Origin: Xenococcaceae cyanobacterium MO_167.B27
Lineage (GTDB): Bacteria; Cyanobacteriota; Cyanobacteriia; Cyanobacteriales; Xenococcaceae
Length of the DNA stretch: 64,000 nucleotides
Assembly (NCBI GenBank): GCA_030065935.1
Contig: JASJCP010000028.1
Span: 1 to 64,000 of the forward strand
Direction of reading: 5' to 3'
A program made the translations under genes and the position numbers. Below, piece after piece: positions 1-9,646 of this stretch. The stretch's first letter is position 1. Each line of letters begins with the position of its first letter. The notes under the pieces are model-generated. The model made no database searches. It was given only the letters and a program-made list of their open reading frames with translations, and had not been told where the DNA came from.

Positions 1-824
1 CAGAGTTGATGGCTAGTAAGAAGATGAAAGTTCTTACGAGTATTCGCTATTTTATGATGAAGTCTAGCAACTTTAAGCTGTGCTTTCTCCCAGTTTTTAG
101 ACCGCTTCTTTTTACGAGATGCCTTGCGTTGCAGCACTTTAAGCCTACTTTGCAAGTCTCGAAAAAATCTAGCGGGTTCAATTCTAAGATTGTCGCTAGT
201 TACCAAAAAAGATTCCAATCCCATATCAATCCCAATTCCACGACCAAAAGGTAGTGGGTCAGGTACTTTGACATCACATTGGATAGTTACTACTGCATAC
301 CATATAGTGCCTCTAGCTCTGGCTACAATCCTTACTCCCTTAACTTTAAATCCATCTGGTATTGGTCGATGCTGATTAATTTTAACTTCCCCAATCTTAG
401 GAAGTTTAATCAAACCATTGTTGATCGGATTATCTTTGAATTGCGGGAACAAAAAAGATTGATATCTTCCGTATTTTTTAAATCGTGGAAACCCGAATTT
501 TTGAGCTTTAAATCTTTCCCAAGTATTATGCAGTCGTTTTACGCAATCTTGAGTCACCTGAGAATGAACAGCTTTGTAATATGGATTAGTTTTTTTCCAC
601 TGAGTAAGTTGTCTTTTCTGTTCCAAGTAACTAGGGAAAGGAATATCCGGAGGCATGATATATTCCCCTATCATTGAGCAGGAGTATAAACTACATTTTC
701 TCGAATTAAGCCAATCTTTGAGGTCGCCCAAGCATCTGTTATAAAGATGTCGGCACGTCTCCAACCATTCAAGCATAAGTGCTGTTTGCTCTGCTGTTGG
801 CTCAATTCTGTAGGTGTAGTTCAT
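1..824 (-). CDS. tnpB: IS200/IS605-type TnpB (OrfB) RNA-guided nuclease/transposase accessory protein, truncated by the window start
   Basis: Minus-strand reading from ATG at 824 is open to position 1: MNYTYRIEPTAEQTALMLEWLETCRHLYNRCL...RFKKYGRYQSFLFPQFKDNP...GRGIGIDMGLESFLVTSDN. HTH_OrfB-like N-terminus and RuvC-I 'GIDMGLESF' motif. Missing from the ORF track because it runs off the edge. Confidence 0.88.
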   Translation of the reverse strand, partial: MNYTYRIEPTAEQTALMLEWLETCRHLYNRCLGDLKDWLNSRKCSLYSCSMIGEYIMPPDIPFPSYLEQKRQLTQWKKTNPYYKAVHSQVTQDCVKRLHNTWERFKAQKFGFPRFKKYGRYQSFLFPQFKDNPINNGLIKLPKIGEVKINQHRPIPDGFKVKGVRIVARARGTIWYAVVTIQCDVKVPDPLPFGRGIGIDMGLESFLVTSDNLRIEPARFFRDLQSRLKVLQRKASRKKKRSKNWEKAQLKVARLHHKIANTRKNFHLLTSHQL

Positions 825-984
825 AGTCAACATCTGACTATTTTAGCATAGAATATGAATCACGATAAAATTCATGGCAATTAAGATTAGACTCCCATTC
901 ATGAGGGGCTGTCGCCTGCGCGAGAGGGATACTGGGGGAACCCCAGCATATCCAATCGAAGCGTTGTGGTTTCCCAGGCGTTTA

Positions 985-1030
985 AAAGCCCCGTCCCGAC
1001 TTTCGTGCTATCCCACAGAAAGCGGGGCTT
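985..1030 (-). terminator. Strong stem-loop (AAGCCCCG...CGGGGCTTTT) downstream of tsaB; terminator or IS-end structure
   Basis: On the minus strand AAGCCCCGCTTTC-tgtgggatagcac-GAAAGTCGGGACGGGGCTTTT: nested complementary arms followed by T-run, just 3' of tsaB. Confidence 0.5.
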
Positions 1031-1047
1031 CTGCTTATTGAGTTAAT

Positions 1048-1668
1048 TCATACAGGATGTTGACCATAAAATGGAATAGCTTTTGACCAATCACCATCTT
1101 TTTTCTGTTGCCACTGTAAATAGCCTAACTTTAAAATATCTTTTGCCGTATCAGCAATTTGTTCAGGGGCTTGAATTAATTTGTAAGAAGATGAAAGATT
1201 GTTTAAAGTTTCTTGCCAAGCAGAATTAGTCATTATGGTATCTGGTAAATAGCATTGCCAAACTCCATCAGAAGATAACTGATAAATCCCCACAAATAGC
1301 TGTTCTCTTCTTCCTGGCATTTCTACAGCCAATAAATCATGACTAGGGTTTTTTATAACAAAATTATACGCGATCGCAGCTAAATTAGAAATACCATATA
1401 AGGGAATATTTAACTGTTGAGCTAAAGTCCTAGCCGTTACCACTCCAATTCTAGTTCCTGTAAACCCTCCAGGTCCTTTTGCTACCGCAATAAATCCTAA
1501 ATCTTGCCAAGTTTGAGGCTCAATTATTTCTTGTAAATACTGATGTAAAAGAGATGATAAACTTCTCCCCAAATCCCAAATTTGTTGCCGATTATCTTCG
1601 CCAAAATTACTAATAATAAGTCCTAATTGAGGAGTCGTGCTGTGAATAGCTAATCCGTATTTATTCAT
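1048..1668 (-). CDS. tsaB: tRNA threonylcarbamoyladenosine biosynthesis protein TsaB
   Basis: 206 aa ORF with TsaB-like 'GLAIHSTTPQLGLIIS', 'VAKGPGGFTGTRIGVVTARTLAQQLNIPLYGISNL'. Confidence 0.9.
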   Translation of the reverse strand: MNKYGLAIHSTTPQLGLIISNFGEDNRQQIWDLGRSLSSLLHQYLQEIIEPQTWQDLGFIAVAKGPGGFTGTRIGVVTARTLAQQLNIPLYGISNLAAIAYNFVIKNPSHDLLAVEMPGRREQLFVGIYQLSSDGVWQCYLPDTIMTNSAWQETLNNLSSSYKLIQAPEQIADTAKDILKLGYLQWQQKKDGDWSKAIPFYGQHPV

Positions 1669-1733
1669 TTAACATTGAGTTGAGTTAGGAAACCCTATTC
1701 TCAGCCAAGGAGATTGGGGTACTTCGTGTGAGT

Positions 1734-1762
1734 TAGAAGTCAGAAGTCAGAAGTCAGAAGTC
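1734..1762. repeat. Short tandem heptamer repeat (AGAAGTC)n
   Basis: agaagtcagaagtcagaagtcagaagtc read directly. Confidence 0.9.
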
Positions 1763-2117
1763 CTAAAGGATACACCTTCGGATATCAGAAGTCAGAATCA
1801 ACAAAGGATTGCAAGTTTTTGAATTATAATGAATAACTCTCTATAGTATCTAGCTATTTTTGAGAATTAGTATGATACTAAATCCGCTTACCAAAGTATA
1901 CTTTTAGTTTAAAGTATAGAATTAGCTTAAACCTTTCTGAATTCTGCATTCTGCATTCTAAATTCCCACACATTTAAAGTGTTGTATCCAAACAGGATTT
2001 AGTATGACTTCTGACTTTATGCGAAGCGGTTATACCCTTTAGGGTTAGCTATCCTTTAGGATTTCTGACTTTTACTCTAGACTAAGTCTCTGGTTACTAA
2101 TGATAAATGGTATAAGC

Positions 2118-4151
2118 TTAAAGCCCAAAGAAAACCAGTATTTTCGGTAAAACTTTGCCACAGGCTTGGGCTAATTTGGTAGCAGGTTCTACACCTTCCG
2201 CTATCACTTTCAAAAATCCTACTGCCTTTTTTGCTTGCTTCTGCATAGTTGCTTCTTCAGGGTTTTTTCCTGCTTCTGCTAGAACTTGTAACTGTTCTAG
2301 AGCCTGTTTTTGATCTTCTTCTGGTAAATCAGGGTCATCAATTGCTTCTTGGAGTTGAGTTAGTAAATCTTTGATTCCTGGTTCTTGGGGGTTGGATGAG
2401 GATGATAACTGGTTAATCGTGTTGGCGATTGTACCGTTTATTTCTCCTAAGTTAAATCCACCAGCACCACTGTTGTTAATCGTGCCAGAGTTATTCAAAT
2501 TGCGACTTTGGTTAGTATAATTACCACCACCAGTATTGATATTCTGATGCTTGTCTATCATTTGGTTCTTTCCTTGAGAATTATTAATGGCAATATTTGT
2601 TCTAGTTTCTAAAAGCATCTGGAGAGTTGCACCTCTTTCTAATAGAACTGCTTTCATCGCTTCTGGGGGTAAAGCTTCTAAATGTTCCAGGTTAGTGAAA
2701 TAGTTGGCATGGAGCAGGGAAAGATTGGCTTGAGGGGAAGTATCTACTTTGATATCAAGTTTATCTTTATTTTTGCCTTTCTTCTCCACCGAAACAATTT
2801 CTAATTCCGCGTCTGGATTAGTTTTTTGCAACTCTTGGAAAGCAATTGCTACTAATCTGGGGTCAACTGGTTTGTTGTGATAAAGATTTAAGGTTTGAAC
2901 TAAGGGAGTAATAAAATCAACAAAATCTCCTTCTTCAAAGTTTTTCTGCCAATCATCGGGCTTACGATAACGATTTTCATCATCAATTTCTTTTGCTGAA
3001 CTTTCCAGCCAATCAGGTCTTTCTTTTGGTAGCAAGCGCATAAAAATGTAGTTGCATCTAACCCCATTAAGTATAGTATCGGGAGTAATGCTCCAGCCTT
3101 CAATACAAGCTCCCGTCAGAGTTGCCCCCGTTAAATTTGTTCTGTCTAACTGAGTCTGTACTAGTTTGGCTCTGGATAAATCTGCATCTTCTAAATTCGC
3201 CTCACCCAAGTCTGCACCCATAAAGCTGGCATCGGTAAGATTCGCTCCTTGTAGATTAATCCCTCGTAAAAATTTCTGGTCAAAGTTCTTATCTTCTCCT
3301 TTGCCTATAAGCCATTGCCTTACTTGAGTGTCTTGTAGATAAGTCTTTCCAGGGCGGGCGCGGTCAACCATTTTTGCTCCATACCAACGAACGCGGGTAA
3401 GGGTAGCTTTCCTTAAGTCTGTGCTTTTGAGTTTAGCGGATGAAAAATTAGCCTCTGTTAAATCAGCACCACGAAAACTCGTACCTCCTATGGCAGCAAA
3501 AGCAACTGCAAAGCTACGCAACCAAGCATCTCTTTTATCTCCTTTCATAGCACGCCACCCAATATACACTCCTGCTCCTGCTATTGCTACTGCTGCTGCT
3601 ACTGCTAATACTACTGCTGCTGCTACTGCTAATACTACTGCTGCTGCTAATACTACTGCTCCTGCTCCTGCTGCTGCTAATACTACTGCTCCTGCTCCTG
3701 CTCCTGCTACTGCTCCTGCTACTGCTACTGCTACTGCTACTGCTCCTGCTACTGCTACTGCTCCTGCTCCTATTCCTTGGCGAATGATCAAAATCAAGAA
3801 GATGACTAGTACTATTAAACTAACCCAACCTGCAATTTGATTATTTAAGTCTGGGTCAAAAATAAGTGCTACAAAAACACCAGCTACCAATGAGAGAAAT
3901 CCTGATATCCCAGCTAACAGCCACGAAAGAATAACTAGAAATGTTGCCCAGCGTTTTTGCAGTCCGCACTTGGCACCAGTAAAGTTAGCCCCTCTCAAAT
4001 TAGCACCAGTAAAGTTAGTACCTCGGATATCAGCTTCACTAAAATCTGCTCCTGCCAAGTTTTGCCCTTTAAAAGATTGACCTCTGAGATTTACACGCCG
4101 AAAGTTTCTTTCCCCTGCTTGATATCTCTTCAGTACTTCACTTGCTTTCAT
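2118..4151 (-). CDS. Pentapeptide-repeat protein with transmembrane/low-complexity Gly-Ala-Val segment and conserved C-terminal domain
   Basis: 677 aa; A(D/N)LxxA pentapeptide repeats at both sides (NLAGADFSEADIRGTNFTGANLRGANF; INLQGANLTDASFMGADLGEANLEDADL) around a hydrophobic GAVAVAGAVAVAVAVAGAVAGAGAG... block. Confidence 0.85.
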   Translation of the reverse strand: MKASEVLKRYQAGERNFRRVNLRGQSFKGQNLAGADFSEADIRGTNFTGANLRGANFTGAKCGLQKRWATFLVILSWLLAGISGFLSLVAGVFVALIFDPDLNNQIAGWVSLIVLVIFLILIIRQGIGAGAVAVAGAVAVAVAVAGAVAGAGAGAVVLAAAGAGAVVLAAAVVLAVAAAVVLAVAAAVAIAGAGVYIGWRAMKGDKRDAWLRSFAVAFAAIGGTSFRGADLTEANFSSAKLKSTDLRKATLTRVRWYGAKMVDRARPGKTYLQDTQVRQWLIGKGEDKNFDQKFLRGINLQGANLTDASFMGADLGEANLEDADLSRAKLVQTQLDRTNLTGATLTGACIEGWSITPDTILNGVRCNYIFMRLLPKERPDWLESSAKEIDDENRYRKPDDWQKNFEEGDFVDFITPLVQTLNLYHNKPVDPRLVAIAFQELQKTNPDAELEIVSVEKKGKNKDKLDIKVDTSPQANLSLLHANYFTNLEHLEALPPEAMKAVLLERGATLQMLLETRTNIAINNSQGKNQMIDKHQNINTGGGNYTNQSRNLNNSGTINNSGAGGFNLGEINGTIANTINQLSSSSNPQEPGIKDLLTQLQEAIDDPDLPEEDQKQALEQLQVLAEAGKNPEEATMQKQAKKAVGFLKVIAEGVEPATKLAQACGKVLPKILVFFGL
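3570..3775. repeat. Low-complexity GCT/ACT/CCT trinucleotide-based tandem repeat inside the pentapeptide gene
   Basis: ~200 bp of (GCT CCT/ACT)n read directly; encodes the AVG-rich segment on the minus strand. Confidence 0.9.
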
Positions 4152-4595
4152 TCGATAGGCTGTTCTTTTGCTTTCTTCTTAATTTACTAATGGATCTTAA
4201 ATTAAGAGGCAATAGCTTAAAGTAAGTTGATATTTATACGATTTTCTTTATTTATAAATTAATGTTTGGCTGAAAACTCATGTGCCTCGTGCCTTGAGAT
4301 GAAAGCCAGACCAGTAACAAAACATCCGAAGGATACCGCTTAAATCGAGAACTTGAAAACAAGTCTGTAATTTGAAACAATATACTTTGTAACTGCAAGT
4401 AAAAGAGTCCGTTCTGATACATGGCATTCCGACAAGGGAAAGAGGAATTGTAGGCGACGGCGGGTAGCTCCCTTAAAGAGGCGTAACAACGATAATTGTA
4501 GTTCTGAACCATGAAAACTTAAAGTTAGAGGGTTCTGTTGGGGAATACGTCCGACAGGTAAAAACTTTAACGTGAGCGTAAAAACTCTAATTCTC

Positions 4596-4717
4596 TCTTC
4601 TACCTTCGGGTCGGAAGAGCAGGGCGTGACACCACGCGGTGTGGCAACTTCGGTTGTCTTGTCAATCGTCCGAACGTGACACATCACTTAGTGTAGTTAC
4701 AAGCTTCATCCGCTTGT
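4596..4717 (+). ncRNA. Candidate structured RNA (two UUCG-tetraloop hairpins plus a third stem-loop)
   Basis: CTCTTC-t-ACC-TTCG-GGT-cg-GAAGAG (4596-4620); ACACC-acgc-GGTGT (4629-4642); GGCAAC-TTCG-GTTGTC (4643-4658); ACAAGC-ttcatcc-GCTTGT (4699-4717). Confidence 0.45.
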
Positions 4718-4899
4718 CGGTGCAGTAATTGACAGATAAATGAACTACATATAGCAGTTCTCGTACTGGTAAGGTACAGTAACCTTAAGCTTTTTGTTCA
4801 TCGTTCATCGTTCATTGGGTGTACCGCATAACTGTGAGAACCGCTATAAGTAAGCGAGAGTTTTAAACAAAAAAACAAATGATCAATGTTGAATGTTAA

Positions 4900-5715
4900 A
4901 TGACAAATGTTAAAGAGCGTACTTCTAAGAATTTTAAGAAATTACAAGCCCGTTTGCGGGGTTTAGTGGGCAAGGCAATTTATGATTACAAAATGATTCA
5001 AGAAGGCGATCGGGTTATGGTCTGTCTTTCTGGAGGCAAAGACTCCTATACCATGCTCGATTTGCTCCTTAGCTTGCAACGTAGCGCACCAATTAACTTT
5101 GAAATTTTAGCAGTCAACCTTGATCAAAAGCAGCCTGGATTCCCCGAAAATGTTCTACCAGAATACTTATCATCTTTAGATGTTTCTTATCGCATCATCG
5201 AAGAAGATACTTATAGCGTTGTAACAAGAGTTATTCCTGAAGGAAAAACCTTTTGTGGCTTATGTTCCCGTTTACGTCGTGGTATTTTATACCGAGTGGC
5301 AGGAGAAGAAGGAGCAACCAAAATTGCTTTGGGACATCATCGAGATGACATCGTCGAAACTCTATTTTTAAATATGTTTCATGGTGGCAGATTAAAAGCT
5401 ATGCCTCCCAAACTATTAAGCGATGACCGAAAAAATATCATTATTCGTCCCCTCGCCTATTGTCCAGAAAAAGACATTCAACGCTACGCTAAGGGGCGAA
5501 ATTTCCCTATAATTCCCTGTAACCTTTGTGGTTCTCAAGAAAATTTACAACGGGCGAAAATCAAAGAAATGTTGCAATCCTGGGAGCAAGAATATCCAGG
5601 TAGGACTGATAGTTTATTTCGCAGTATTCAAAATATTGCTCCTTCCCAATTAGCAGATCGAGAATTATTCGATTTCGCTGAATTAGATAAATTGGCAATC
5701 CCTAAGACTTTATAG
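4900..5715 (+). CDS. ttcA: tRNA 2-thiocytidine biosynthesis protein TtcA
   Basis: PP-loop [10 protein letters not shown], CxxC '[15 protein letters not shown]', second CxxC 'IPCNLCGSQ'. Confidence 0.93.
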   Translation: MTNVKERTSKNFKKLQARLRGLVGKAIYDYKMIQEGDRVMVCLSGGKDSYTMLDLLLSLQRSAPINFEILAVNLDQKQPGFPENVLPEYLSSLDVSYRIIEEDTYSVVTRVIPEGKTFCGLCSRLRRGILYRVAGEEGATKIALGHHRDDIVETLFLNMFHGGRLKAMPPKLLSDDRKNIIIRPLAYCPEKDIQRYAKGRNFPIIPCNLCGSQENLQRAKIKEMLQSWEQEYPGRTDSLFRSIQNIAPSQLADRELFDFAELDKLAIPKTL

Positions 5716-5766
5716 CTAAATACACTCGCAAAAAGAAAGAGAGTAAATTTAAAATATAATAAATAA

Positions 5767-8259
5767 GTGATTGCTGATGAAGTGGCAAGAATATTTCCTC
5801 AAATCAATCCTCAAAATACTGGTAGTAATCAAGCTGAACCAGATATTTATTGGAGACTTAAAAAACAATTACCAGATGATTTTGTTGTAATTCATAGTTT
5901 GCCCTGGTTAGCTTCAGTTGCCAAAGAAATTGATGGTCGTTCCGTCCCAACAGGCGAAATAGATTTTATTGTTTTACATCAAAAGCTAGGCATTCTTGCA
6001 GTTGAAGTTAAGGGTGGTATTTTTAGTTATGAGAAAACTGATTTTGTATATAAACGTACAGGTCAAAAAATCGATCCTATTCGTCAAGTAAGACGTGGAA
6101 CTCATGCCCTAGCGAAATTATTACATAAAGTTGGAGCAGGTAGTTGGCGCATTGGTTATTGCATTATTTTTCCACATTCTGAGATGCGAGAAAGTATTCC
6201 TATCTCATTAATAGATTTTACGGTTCAGACTCCACAACCTATTATTCTTGATATACGTCATCTCAGTAATCTTGGACAAGAGATTCAAGCAATAATGAGT
6301 TATTGGCAAAAAGCACTTAGTACATGGTGCATAAAAGAACAGGAGTTTGAAAAATTAATTGACGTATTGCTGCCTTCGAGTGATTATACTCCATGCTGGC
6401 AAACCAGAATTAATCATGATACTGTTACTTGGCTGAAATTAACATCAGAACAATCAAGATGCTTGGATAGAATTAGTCAAGAAAATCGTTTGGTAGTTAC
6501 AGGATTTCCAGGTACTGGAAAAACGCTTTTGTTAATAGAACAAGCTCGTAGATTATCAAAGTTAGGAAAAAAAGTACTGGTTATAACCTATAATTACTTG
6601 CTATCAAAACGTTTACAAGATGAACTATCTAATGTTGATGTTGAAGTTTCTACTTTCCATGAACAATGTCGTCGGGCTGTACAAATTATGGGGGAACAAA
6701 GCCCCGATTTTAGTATATCTCATGGTATAGAAGAGCGAAAAAAAGAGTGGTATTATTTTACTGCACCAAATATACTTGAACAAGCTTTAGAATCCAAAAA
6801 ATTACCGAACTATGATGCTTTATTAGTTGATGAAGGTCAGGTTCTATATACTGATTGGTTAGAAATACTTAGCCAGTGGTTTGATACAAAAAAAATAATA
6901 GTATTTTGTGACTCAACACAAGTATTTAATTTTGAAAAATCAACATCTCTTGAAGATATAGTAAAAATTATTAATGCTAAATTACCTTATATACTTACTT
7001 TAAATTTGCGATCTCCGCGTAAGATATTTGAAAGAATTTCACAAGTAAAACAATCAGAGTATCAACAGTTTTGTCCACGCTCTTATGAAGAAGATACCCT
7101 TGAAGAAATAGTTGTTGATGATACACGTTCTGCTTTTATTAAAATTGTTGATCGGTTATTTAAAGAAGGAATATCTAAAGAATCTATAATTATAATAGAT
7201 ACTGTTTCTAGATATCAAAAACAATTGAGTTATAAAGGAATTGAAGTTGTTCGCTCATCAAGATTTCGTGGGCTAGAATCTCCTGTTGTTATTATTTTAG
7301 CTGATAAAAAAACTGATGAAAACTCTTTATTTTGTGCATATACAAGAGCAACAAGTCGCTGTATTGTTATTTATTGTGCTATAAAAATGACCACAGGAAG
7401 TTATGGTGATTTTGGGAATTTAATTTTAGATGATGATGATGGTCGCATTCAAGAAGAGGCAAATTTAGGATTAACATCCAGTATTTTTGATAATGCAAAT
7501 TTTGAGATAATTACTGTAGCAGATAAATCAATTAATCTATTGTGGTGTTTTGATTGGGGTGGTTGGGTGATTGATCCCACAAAAAACGATCAAGTTGCAC
7601 AATTAATGTGGACTCATCATCTCATTGTTACTACCAATTATCCTGTATATACTTGGAATGCTTCTGACAGAGGACAACTTATACATTTTAAGCCTGTTAA
7701 ACAAATAAATTCTGAATTAGATAAAAGTTGGTATGATCTTTATTATTGCGAAAATTGTAGAACAGTAACTCTTTTTAGATTAAATTTTATAAAGGAAATT
7801 CATGAATGTACAATATGTTTTCCATTAAAACAAAAAGTTTTATTTAAAGAAATTGAAGAAGAACTAAAAAAACAAGCAAAATTAGATAATATTTTGTCAT
7901 TGGGAACATTGGCTGAAATAAAAGACAAGAAAAAATTAACTATTTTTTTAATGGCATTAGGTAGATGGAATACAATTACTGAAGAAGACAAACAAGATTT
8001 TAATAATTATCCAATAAGAATTGACGGAAAAAGCGCGTATATAGCTGCAAAACTACTAGTTTTAACCGATATTATCAAGCTCAACAAAAATATTATACTT
8101 GATGAAATAGCAACAAAATATCGTGCTAAATGGTGTCCCGATCTTGTAAATAGAATAGCTGAAAAATCTTGGCGAAATATTGTAGCTCAGGCTCTTAATA
8201 CTTGGTTTGGGAAAGGAATTATTGAAAAAGTAGATAAAGGAGTTTATAAAAGAAGATAA
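5767..8259 (+). CDS. NERD-domain nuclease fused to UvrD-like superfamily I helicase, with C-terminal Zn-ribbon-like CxxC pairs
   Basis: GTG start. N-term 'GEIDFIVLHQKLGILAVEVKGGIF' (NERD-like); Walker A 'GFPGTGKTLL'; DExQ-type 'LLVDEGQ'; 'LNLRSPRKIF'; 'RFRGLESPVVIIL'; 'YTRATSRCIV'; 'YYCENC...CTIC' Zn-binding pairs. Confidence 0.88.
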   Translation: MIADEVARIFPQINPQNTGSNQAEPDIYWRLKKQLPDDFVVIHSLPWLASVAKEIDGRSVPTGEIDFIVLHQKLGILAVEVKGGIFSYEKTDFVYKRTGQKIDPIRQVRRGTHALAKLLHKVGAGSWRIGYCIIFPHSEMRESIPISLIDFTVQTPQPIILDIRHLSNLGQEIQAIMSYWQKALSTWCIKEQEFEKLIDVLLPSSDYTPCWQTRINHDTVTWLKLTSEQSRCLDRISQENRLVVTGFPGTGKTLLLIEQARRLSKLGKKVLVITYNYLLSKRLQDELSNVDVEVSTFHEQCRRAVQIMGEQSPDFSISHGIEERKKEWYYFTAPNILEQALESKKLPNYDALLVDEGQVLYTDWLEILSQWFDTKKIIVFCDSTQVFNFEKSTSLEDIVKIINAKLPYILTLNLRSPRKIFERISQVKQSEYQQFCPRSYEEDTLEEIVVDDTRSAFIKIVDRLFKEGISKESIIIIDTVSRYQKQLSYKGIEVVRSSRFRGLESPVVIILADKKTDENSLFCAYTRATSRCIVIYCAIKMTTGSYGDFGNLILDDDDGRIQEEANLGLTSSIFDNANFEIITVADKSINLLWCFDWGGWVIDPTKNDQVAQLMWTHHLIVTTNYPVYTWNASDRGQLIHFKPVKQINSELDKSWYDLYYCENCRTVTLFRLNFIKEIHECTICFPLKQKVLFKEIEEELKKQAKLDNILSLGTLAEIKDKKKLTIFLMALGRWNTITEEDKQDFNNYPIRIDGKSAYIAAKLLVLTDIIKLNKNIILDEIATKYRAKWCPDLVNRIAEKSWRNIVAQALNTWFGKGIIEKVDKGVYKRR

Positions 8260-8280
8260 AGACTAAACCCTATTTAAAGC

Positions 8281-8318
8281 TTGACACTCCCGAAAATTAA
8301 AATTCCAGAGAGTGTCAA
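8281..8318. terminator. Stem-loop between convergent genes
   Basis: TTGACACTC ... GAGTGTCAA (9-bp perfect inverted repeat, 20-nt spacer) between the NERD-helicase gene and the convergent dctP-like gene. Confidence 0.45.
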
Positions 8319-8334
8319 TTGTCAAAATATCAAA

Positions 8335-9432
8335 CTAAGAAACAAAATTAGCAAAGCTCAATTCATTAATCTTATTCCACTGACTAATTAAAGAACGAAA
8401 CTCATTCCACTCTTCATATATCTCTTTAAAAGTAGTATCTTTACTGGCGTTTTCCTCATAAATATCTAATGCAGCTTTTTGGGCTGCTTGTAAAATTTCC
8501 TTACTGTAGGGAATTAACTTAGTACCACTGGTAAGAATACTTTGGAGAGAATTACGATTCAAAGCATCGTATTTAGATAGCATATTCAAATTAGCTTCCA
8601 TAGCAGCAGTTTTAATCACTTCTTGATACTCTTGAGGTAATTTATCCCACTGAGACTTGTTAATTTGCAATTCTAGAGTTGCTCCAGGCTCCCACCAACC
8701 AGGGTAGTAATAGTAGGGTGCAGCCTTATTTAAGCCGAGTTTTTCATCATCGTAGGGACCCACCCATTCAGCAGCATCAATTGCCCCTCTGTCTAATGCT
8801 AAAAAAACTTCTCCCCCTGGCAAAACTTGTACATTAACTCCCAGGCGCGACATTACCTTCCCTCCTAAGCCTGGAATCCTCATTTTTAAGCCATTGAGGT
8901 CGCTCAAAGATCGCACTTCTTTTTTAAACCATCCCCCCATTTGCGTCCCTGTATTGCCCGCAGGAAAGTTAATCACATTAAAATCTGAATACAGCTTGTG
9001 CATGGTGTCTAATCCTCCCCCATGATAAAACCAAGCATTTTGCTGTTGTGCGTTTAAACCAAAAGGCATAGAAGTGCCAAAAGCTAGGGCAGGGTTTTTC
9101 CCCACATAGTAGTAACTAGCAGTGTGTCCGCATTCTACTGTGCCATTTTGTACCGCATCTAATACTTCTAAACCTGGGACAATTTCCCCTGCTGCATAGG
9201 GTTCAATGGTGAATCTCCCACCAGTCATAGCTTTGACGCGATCGCATACTGTTTCGGCCCCTCCAAAAATTGTATCCAAGGATTGAGGCCAACTAGTCAC
9301 CATCCGCCATCGCACATTAGGCAAGCTTTTATCTGTAATGCTGCTAGTTTCTTGACTGGAATTACACGCTACTAAAGTTGTAGCGGTTGTTGCTGCAACA
9401 CCTATGTGGGAAAAAATTTTGCGTCTTTTCAT
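8335..9432 (-). CDS. dctP: TRAP transporter substrate-binding protein (DctP family)
   Basis: Lipoprotein-like signal 'TTLVACNSS'; '[64 protein letters not shown]'. Confidence 0.85.
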   Translation of the reverse strand: MKRRKIFSHIGVAATTATTLVACNSSQETSSITDKSLPNVRWRMVTSWPQSLDTIFGGAETVCDRVKAMTGGRFTIEPYAAGEIVPGLEVLDAVQNGTVECGHTASYYYVGKNPALAFGTSMPFGLNAQQQNAWFYHGGGLDTMHKLYSDFNVINFPAGNTGTQMGGWFKKEVRSLSDLNGLKMRIPGLGGKVMSRLGVNVQVLPGGEVFLALDRGAIDAAEWVGPYDDEKLGLNKAAPYYYYPGWWEPGATLELQINKSQWDKLPQEYQEVIKTAAMEANLNMLSKYDALNRNSLQSILTSGTKLIPYSKEILQAAQKAALDIYEENASKDTTFKEIYEEWNEFRSLISQWNKINELSFANFVS

Positions 9433-9646
9433 GATTTTAATTGCTACTAAAAGTTATGGTCATTTTTATTCCCAGATACTATCAGACTGAACACAATTAA
9501 CTTACATAGTTTTTGAGTCTCAAAACTTTTTAAAATCAAGGTCAAAACTAAACCCAATCTGGTTTTTAGCTAATTTATCCTTACCTAATTTGGTAATCTA
9601 AGCGAGTAGAATACGTAGATGAATCGAATTCAGTTAAAAAAAACAG

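Noticed and set aside
6-677. Plus-strand ORFs 6-254, 124-375, 279-677
   Set aside because: Antisense to a clean TnpB reading frame on the minus strand.
3421-3840. Plus-strand ORFs 3421-3840 (Ala/Thr/Pro-rich) and 3584-3787 (poly-Leu 'MLLLLLLLILLLL')
   Set aside because: Antisense readings of the low-complexity GCT/CCT tandem repeat inside the minus-strand pentapeptide gene; no independent coding signal.
4252-4687. Minus-strand ORFs 4252-4512 and 4340-4687
   Set aside because: Overlapping frames with no recognisable family in a stem-loop-rich region better explained as non-coding RNA.
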